This document shows positions 48,101 through 57,100 of a stretch of DNA of 64,000 bases, piece after piece; within the stretch, counting starts at the first letter, position 1; every line of letters begins with the position of its first letter. The position numbers were made by a program, and so were the translations under genes. The stretch comes from Carettochelys insculpta (Eukaryota; Chordata; Testudines; Carettochelyidae). The notes under the pieces are model-generated. The model was not told the DNA's origin. It did no database searches and saw only the letters and a list, made by a program, of their open reading frames with translations. The stretch lies in NCBI RefSeq assembly GCF_033958435.1, contig NC_134137.1, positions 228,201,501 through 228,265,500 on the forward strand. Reading direction: 5' to 3'.

Positions 48101-51100
48101 ATCTGCTGGCTGCAGCAGGAGGTGGAGAGGGACAGGATCTGCAGCTCAGCTTCCAGGCCACTGTACTCTGGATGAACAAACCTCAGCGCTGGGGGCATCC
48201 CAGAGAAATTGGGAGCCTGACAGAGCTGGAGCAGCCCAACTGCTGGAGCGAGGACAGCAAGGCACAGCAGAGAGTAAGAGAGAGCTGGAAGGAGCCACAG
48301 GGGTGGCCTTCTGATAAGGATGTGAGCCAGATCTCAGCGTAGGGATCTTGTCTGAGGGCCAGGGGACCTGGGTCTGGAGAAACTGGGAGGAGGGTTGTGT
48401 CTCTGGGCCACTGATACATGTGAATGCAAGTGACTCCCCTCCAGGAAGAGGTTTTATGTATCCTCTGTCTCTGCCCTGCAAGTGCTCCTCTTCTCCTGCC
48501 CCTTCCCTCCCAGGTCACACCACACTGCCACTTTGTAATCCAGCCTCTTCCTGCAGAGCACTCTGCCTTCTCTCCCAGTCCGTGGGGTGGGTAGCGGGGA
48601 GGCTGTGCTTTCCCTTCCCTGCGCCACTCCCACCATGGTGAGCTCCACCTGCCTCCCCAGTGGCCTTCCCTCATGAGTTTCTCCTCTTGTCCTGTTGCAG
48701 GTGTTGCTGCTCTTTATGGGGAGATCACTTCGATGGTTCACATTCTTGCACCCAGATGGGCTATACCAGCTCATTGTGCCCCAGTGTCTGGTAAGGAAGG
48801 GCCTTGATGCAGCCTCCTGCAGGGCTCCAGAGCTGGGCTTTCTTTTCCTCCCCACCCTGTCTTTTCACCACTCTCCGATTAGCTTGTCACTCTTTGGCTT
48901 AGCAGAGGCATCTCCTGCAATTGAAATCTTGCTATCCCCACTAAGGGAAGCACATTAACTCCTGTGCTGGAGTGGGGAGAAGCTAAGGTCCTGCTGGACC
49001 CAATCCTGTGCTGTTAATCAGAGCGACACGTCAGCTCCCTCGAATGACAAATAGAACGTCCAGGCTGCGCTGTCCCTTGAGCCACCTACAGACCCAGCAG
49101 TGGCTCCGTGGAAGGCGAAGCATTCCAGCAAAGAAAACTAAGCACCTTTTGGGCTTGGGGCTCTGCTGCTGCTTCTACCCAGCACGTGGGTCAACTTACG
49201 TCACCTCTGTGTTACTCCAAAATCCTCAGGAGTCTCTGTAAGGACCTTTCTGCTGGTGTTCTCCGAGAGCCTCCTCCTACATTTGGGGCCCTCACACCTG
49301 TTGATTTTTTTTTGTCTTCGTGCTTCCTGTGATGCATCTCCTGCAATATTGCTCTCACAGGACTTTGGGGTGTTTGAACGGCCTGGCCTCTCACCATTGC
49401 AAGAACAGCATCTGAACCAGTTGGGGTGCCCCTCGTGCCTGCTAGTTTCAGATTCCTGGTACCTACAGCACAAGACTTGGATCTCCTGCTTGACTCAGCC
49501 CAAGGTATGCAGCATCCATAGCTCAGGGTTTCTGTGAGTGACTAAGAGGCCTTCCCTGGAGATGTGGTTCAGAAGACCACACAAGACTGTTCCTTGGCCA
49601 CGCTATTATGCCCATGGGCACTGCTGAAAGCAGCGTGGGACTTTGGCCCCTCTCACAGAAGTGAAAAAATATATACCCCAAGCCACCCTTTCCAGAGTGG
49701 TAGCCTCTCAGTTTCACACAGTTCCATGCTTCTTAGTTGCAAGGATGGGTGGGTTTTGAGTGGAGTTGGTCCATAGTGGTGGTGGGTGCATATCGTAACC
49801 CTGGTAAATCTGTTTTTCCTCCTTTTCCAGATGCTTCCTCAGTCAGTGCTGGCAGGGATGGGACAGACAATCTCCATTCCAGAGCTACTAAGCAACAGGT
49901 ATGTTGGTTCTTCCTCTGCTGTGACATTAGGGTCACCGAGACATGATCACTGCTTAGGAAGTGGGGTCAACGCTGGCTCTGTGTGAGGAATGCATTTTAC
50001 TCAGCCACACGCACCTTTTCCTCCAGCACAGTGAGGTTTCTTTGGAAATCTCCTTCACGTGCAAGTGCTGACTTGACCTGACCCTATTTAGCGTACAAGA
50101 TGTGATCACAAGTGAGATGCTTTCTGAACAGGCCCGAAAGTAGTAGGTTTACAGCTGAAGAGAGTGACCTTGTCTGGTCAGTGAAGCCCTTACCATGTTC
50201 CTGCAGTACGGCCAATTTGCCCTCCCATTTCCCCATCTGCCAAGCTTCTAATCTGGGGTATATGAATTCTTTGCTCTTCAAACACCTTACATAGGTAAGT
50301 TTCTAGAGCTTGCCTTCAGAATGCCTCCAACCTGACACCCTCCCCAGGCTCTGATACCTCCCTTCTTCTACTCTCCTGTTGCTTTTGCTCCTGTTTCTCC
50401 AGATCCAGCAACAAGGAAATGCATCCTAGGAACCTTGTACTCTGCTTTTAGGGGTGTGGAATTTATCTGAACTAGCTCCATGGAAGCCTGTATTCCAAGT
50501 TTTTTCTGCAGCTTCCATGCTACAGCACCAGGAGTCCACCCCTCAGCAGAAGCCAGACATACTATGTAGTAGCCCTATTACACACTGTCTACAAGAGTTG
50601 TGGCATCTCCCAGTGGGGTTTAGCCAGAACAGTGGCTAAAGACCTCCACTTCTACTAGTGTCGCTGCAGTCTTGAGACTCTTGAGCTAATGGCCCCCTCA
50701 TAAGTTTATTGGGGCTTATGCGTGGGTCTGCTCAGGGCTGGGCTTCCCACTTTTTTGACGTTGAAAGGTACTATATGCACCCATTGTTGTCGCAGGGCTT
50801 CGTCATTAGGAGAGCACATGGGGAGAGGTGGATAAGAATCTAATATGCTGAAAGCTTGTGTTCCTAACCTGCTGTCTGGCTGGTGCAGGAGCAAAGTGTA
50901 TCTGAGTTGGATAGACCAGAGGCAGATAAAGTACAGGTGTTGAATAGCTGTGATGCCTCCCCAGCAACGGGCTGTCATAAATCATCCCTGCCCCATTTAA
51001 AACTCTGCCCTTGCCTCAGCAGCTCTTTTTCTGCCACACAACCTTACTTATGCCTCTGCCACATCACTTCCTAGACTACACAGCATTCTACATAACATGG

Positions 51101-54100
51101 ACCAACACAAACACCCACAAGAAGCCTAAAGATTTATGGGGTAGACGAGGGGCTAGGTATGTGATTCCCTGATGTGGTCATGGCCCTCAGTGTCCAGGGT
51201 CCCAGGGTTACATGAGTTCAGGTGGTGGAAGTGAAGTGGCTGTGCCTTCAGTTTCCTCTGTGCTGGATTTTGTGTTGGATAGCTTCAGACATCAGGCTCT
51301 GTCTTTCGGGTAAGATGGAGCCCCTGGTTCTTTACTCTGCTCTCAGTTTCACAGGCTCCCTTGTCTCTTTCTCTGGTGAGATAGTGGAGCGGACCTTGTG
51401 TGCTTCCCCTGGAAATGAAAAGCGCTCTGCGCTCTGCAGAACGCGGCGGCAGAAAGGTCAGTGCATGCCTACCTCTGATGATGCTTGGTCCCCTCTGCAC
51501 TCTGAAGAGAAGGAACAAAGCCCCATTCTGCATGTGTACATTTGGGGGTGAGGAGAGCATGCCAGGATGGCTGCGACCCTGTGCAGGTGTCAGAGGGACA
51601 GAGAATTTTGTCCTGTGCCTTTGTGCCTGCCAGGGTTGGACATCATGCCCCAGTAAGGGGAAGCATGATCTGTGTCAGGGATGAGGTGCAGCATTCTGCT
51701 TTGATGTTGGCGTGTGCCATGGAGGGGGATGCTCTGCCCTGATACATGCATGGGGCTGGAACACCCTGTCCCATTCAATGTGATGGAGGGACCAGGACAC
51801 TCTCCCTTTGGTTCGTTGGGATCAAATGGAAAGGTGCTTGGTCGTGAGGAGAGTTGGGGATAGGGGTGAGAAGGTGCATGGTCCTATGTGTACGGGAGTA
51901 GCAGGGGGCACTAATGTTTGACCCTAGGGACCAGGTGCTGGCTGGTAAGTCTACAGTAAAAGTAGCCTGTAGCAAGCCAGGCTGGGAGTGGAGTAGAGCA
52001 GCTGCTTGTGAGCTCATTGTGTATTTCGATTTCTGCATGTCTAGGCGCCCTCCTGCCTTGGGATCACAGTGTGAAGCTGAGTGTTTCAGCTGCTCCTGGC
52101 TCCTCTACTGTGCTGGATGTTTACATAGCAGTTGACTACACTCAGCATCTCTGGGGTTTGCTGCCTGGGGCCAAGATTCTCTTCCAGAACCTGCAGCGCA
52201 AAATCTCCAGGTACTTCTAGTCCTTGAACAGCCCTCGTGTGACATCAAGACCCCGACACTTCCCTTTCCCTTAGCACGCAGATACATGTCCCTCTGCCAC
52301 CACCCACCATGGCTCTTGGTTCTGTGGCCTATCATCTGACCTAGACTCAGTTGGCCACATCTTGCTCCTTGTCTCCATATCTTGTCCTCCTCCCTTCCTG
52401 ATCTACCATCCTTCTGCTCTTCTTCCCATTCAGTTGCTAACCCCAACTCCTGTGGGCCATGCTAGAGGTTAAAGGAAGACCCCAGCCCATCCAGACAAAG
52501 GGGTGTTCTAGAGTTGCTTGTAATGTTTGCTTTTTTTTATGTTGCAGGTTCCAAAATGTTTATTGCACCTACATCGCATCCAGCTGCATCAGCATCTTGG
52601 CTCTACCGCCATCCTGCCCTCTTCTTTCCTCCAAGTGAGTCTGGGCTCTCCCTTGTTCTTCCACAGAGGAATGAGTGGTGGGTTTGTTTGTTTTTTTTTG
52701 TTTGTATTTGTTTTTGTTTTGTTTTGTTTTGGTTTTTGTTATTGTTGTTTTCCCTGTGGTAGCTATTCATGTTCTTTTCATGTACTTCATGTTCAAGAAG
52801 TATGGGTAATAAGCAGGAAGAACTGGGAGTGCTAATAAATAAATACAACTATGACATCGTTGGCATCATGGAAACTTGGTGGGATAATACACGATTGGAA
52901 TGTTGGTATTGAAGGGTACAGCCTGCTTAGGAAGGATAGAAAGGGGGGAGGTGTTGCCTTATATATTAAAAATGTAAACACTTGGACTGAGGTGTGGACG
53001 TAGGAGATGAATGTGTTGAGAATCTCTGGGTTAGACTAAGAGGGGTAAAAAACAAGGGTGATGTCCTGCTAGGAGTCTACTACAGGCTGCCTACCCAGGT
53101 GAAAGAGGTGGATGAGGCTTTTTTTAAACAACTAACAGTCATGCAGGGCCCTGGATTTGGTGGTGATGGGGGACTTCAACTATCCAGATATATGTTGGGA
53201 AACTAATACAGCAGGGCACAGACTATCCACTAAGTTCTTGGATTGCATTGGAGACAATTTTTTATTCCAAAAGGTTGAAAAAGCTACCGGGGGAAGCTGT
53301 TCTAGATTTGATTTTAACAAATAGGGAGGAATTGGTAGAGAACTTGAAAGTGGAAGGCAGCTGGGGTGAAAATGATCATGAAATCACAGAGTTCACAATT
53401 CTAAGGAAGGGAAGAAGGGAAAACAGCACAATAGAATGGATTTCAGGAGGGCAGATTTTGGTAAACTTAGAGAGCTGGTAGGTAAGGTCCCATGGGAAGC
53501 AAAACTGAGGTGAAAAACAGCTGAGGAGAGTTGGCAGGTTTTCAAAGGGAGACATTATTAAAGATCCAAAAGCAAGCTATCCTGCTGCGTAGGAAAGATA
53601 GAAAATATGGCAAAAGACCGCCTTGGCTTAACCAGGAGATCTTGCATGATCTCAAAATAAAAAAAGGAATCATATAAAATATTGAAACAGGGAAAAATGA
53701 CAAAGGATGAATGTCGGCAAACAACACAAGAATGCAGGAGCAAGATTAGAAAGGCTAAAGCACAAAATGAGCTCAAACTAGCTACAGGCATAAAGGGAAA
53801 CAAGAAGTCTTTTTAGAAATACATTAGAAACAAGAGGAAGACTAGGGACAGGGTAGGGCCATTGCTCAGTGACAAGGGAGCAACAGTAATAGGGAACTTG
53901 GAAATAGCAGAGATGTTTAATGACTTCTTTGTTTCGGTCTTCACTGAGAAGCCTGATGAAGGAATGCCTGACATAGTGAATGCTGGTGGGAAAGGGGTAG
54001 GGTTAGAAGTTGAAATAAAAAAAAAAAAAAAAAAAGGTTAAAAATCACTTAAAAAATTAGATGTCTGCAAGTTACCAGGGCCTGATGAAATGCATCCTAG

Positions 54101-57100
54101 AATACTCAAGGAGCTGATGGAGGAGGTATCTGAGCCATTAGCTACCATCTTTGGAAAATCATGGGAGACAGGAGAGATTCCAGAAGACTGGAAAAGGGCA
54201 AATATAGTGCCCATTTATAAAAAGGGGAATAAGAATAACCCAAGAAACTACAGGCCAGTCAGGTTAACTTCTGTGACAGGAAAGATGACGGATTAGGTAA
54301 TTAAAGGAATCATCTGCAAGCACTTGGAAGGTGGTAAGGTGATAGGGAGCAGTCAGCATGGACTTGTAAAAGAACAAATCATATCAAACTAATCTGATAG
54401 CTTTCTTTGATAGGATAATGAGTCTTGTGGATAAGGGAGAAGCAGTAGATGTGGTATACCTAGACTTTAGTAAAGTATTTGATACAGTTTCACATGATAC
54501 TCTTATCAAAAAACTACGCAAATACAATTTAGATAAGGCTACTATAAGGTGGGTGCATAATGGGCTGGATAACCGTACTCAGAGAGTAGTTCTTAATGGT
54601 TCTCAATCCTGCTGGAAAAGTATAACAAGTGGGATTCCACAGGGTCTGTTTTAGGACTGGTTCTGTTCAATATCTTCATCAATGATTTAGATATTGGCAT
54701 AGAAAGTACTCTTATTATGTTTGCAGATGATACCAAGGTGGGAGGGGTTGCAACTGCTTTGGAGGACAGGGTCATAATTCAAAATGATCTGGGTAAATTG
54801 GAGAAATGGTCTGAGGTAAACAGGATGAAGTTTAATAAGGACAAATGCAAAGTGCTCCACTTGGGAAGGAACAGTCAGTGTCACACATACAGAATGGGGA
54901 GAGACTGTCTAGGAATGACTACAGCAGAAAGGGATCTAGGAGTTATGGTGGACCACAAGCTAAATATGAGTCAACAGTGTGATGCTGTTGCAAAAAAACC
55001 AAACATGATTCTAGGATGCATTAACAGGTGTGTTGTGAACAAGACACGAGAAGTCATTCTTCCGCTCTATTCTGTGCTGGTTAGGCCTCAGCTGGAGTAT
55101 TGTGTCCAGTTCTGGGCACCGCAGTTCAAGAAAGATATGGAGAAATTGGAGAGGGTCCAGAAAAGAGCGACAAAAATGATTAAAGGTCTGGAGAATGTGA
55201 CCTTTGAAGAAAGGCTGAAAGAATTGGGCTTGTTTAGTTTGGAAAAGAGAAGATTGAGGGGCGACATGATAGCGGTTTTCAAGTATCAAAGGGTGTCATA
55301 AGGAGAAGGGAGAAAATTTGTTCTTTTTGGCCTCTGAGGATAGAACAAGAGGCAATGGACTTAAACTGCAGCAAGAGAGGTTTAGGTTGGACATTAGGAA
55401 AAAGTTCCTAACTGTCAGGGTGGTCAAACAGTGGAATAAATTGCCAAGGGAGGTTGTAGAATCTCCATCTCTGGAGATATTTAAGAACAGGTTAGATAGA
55501 TGTCTATCAGGGGAGGTTTAGACAGTACTTGGTTCTGCCATTGGGGCGGGGGCCTGGACTCGATGGCCTCTCGAGGTCCCTTCCAGTCCTAGTATTCTAT
55601 AATATTTTCCAGTCCTACAGGTCTATCCTCCAAGTCTCCTGAAGCCACATCCCCCTCACTTGTGTTTCTGTCCAACTTGCTGCTTCAGCCTCACAGCCCA
55701 TCTCAGGGCAAGATCCTTTGCCACTTGTCCTGTGTCCTGGCTTTGTCCCTGCAATGGATCTGCTCTGTCTGCAGCAGCATCTTCAAAGAGGTACCCAGAG
55801 TGCACACAGGGATTGCTGAGGAGGAGCCATCTTGGGGGTCATGTGTTTTCTGTTCAGGTGCTGTTAGCTGGTTTACTGAGTCTGCCCTCTGCTCACTGGG
55901 AATGTAGCCCTTGTAAAATACTGTATAGAAGAAGCAGACATTTCCTGATTTCCTTCCCACTGTCTGTTCTTAATGCTGCACACACAATAGTGCCACAACA
56001 GAAGAGGGCCCAAAACTGTAATGTCTAGCTTGGCTGCAGGCCACAGGCTGGCCTGGCTCTGGGCTGAGTGTGTGGGCTATGCAGGAGAAAATCCCACAGT
56101 GTGTCAGTGCTCTGCCTTCCCACTGCGTACTCTATTCCCGGGAGAGAGTTTCAGTCCCCATCCAATCCCTTAGCACAGGGATCCGCAGTCCCTGGGTGGC
56201 TCCTTCCACACAGATACTGAGGCCCAGCTGATCTCTGTTTGAGACAGTCCCTGGGACTGCAGTTACCAAGCTGTTTAACCTGGGGAGGCCAGGAAGTGCT
56301 CACCCCACCCCACCTCTGATTTCTGCTCTTGCTTCAGGGGAGGTGCCGCCGAGACAGCCCACCCTGCCCATCACGCATAGGAGTGAATCAAGCCAATGCC
56401 AAGTAAGTGCTGTGGGGCAGGGATTGGGATGAGATGGGGCGGGGGGAAGCAGAGACTGCCTCAGTAGGCAGGTGAGAGGAGTTGATGAAGTGGAAGCTGG
56501 TTGAGAACAGATGACGTGGATGGAGCTGCCAGTTAAAACTTGCCTTGTTACTTGTCTGTGGTGTGCCACAACCCTTCTTCCCTCACTGAGCTCTCATGTG
56601 CCTGCTTGTCACGCTAGCCTTGCCATTGTCTCTTTCCATCTGTCCTTGGCCTACAGGATCCTGGTAGAGGATGGAACGGGTGAGGCCCTGGTGCTGTGCA
56701 GTAATCAGCAGGTAGTTGCATTGTTAGGCCTGAGTCCTGTGGAGTGGAAAGTCGTGCAGAGCAGTGTGCAGAGCAGGGGCAGTATTTTCATCCAGCATGC
56801 CAGTGTCAGGCCTGGGGTAAGTGCCTTATTCTGGCAGTGGCTGTGGTGCTGGGCCTGAGCCTTAGCTGAGTGGGATTCCTCTGGCTCCTGTATAACCATC
56901 TGGCTCACGTCCCAGTTTCACTGATAGTACTCTGGTTCCTTTCTCAGTGCGTGGAGGAGCCTGAAGACCTTGTCACTTGCTACCTGAGGAGCCTGTGTAG
57001 GAACCGTGCGCTCAGCCGGCCCATCCTGCTGGCTTTCAGCCTTGACAGAAAACCCTCAAAGATCCCCCAGCCAGGTGAGTTAAGTGCCCTAAGCTATCAC

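Larger units (their letters stand above)
52637..55612 (+). mobile_element. CR1 LINE filling CTC1 intron 19
   Basis: Recognisable CR1 runs from about 52770 ([24 protein letters not shown]) to the 3' tail GGCCTCTCGAGGTCCCTTCC and TAGTATTCTATAATA. RT segments are [60 protein letters not shown] and [11 protein letters not shown]. Several stops and frameshifts, plus an A-run near 54020, disable it. The element and a T/G-rich 5' segment account for the whole intron between two copies of a 13-bp repeat. Confidence 0.85.

Noticed and set aside
55619..55650. CTACAG at 55620 as the acceptor of CTC1 exon 20
   Set aside because: It gives the wrong phase after exon 19 and reaches TGA after seven codons.
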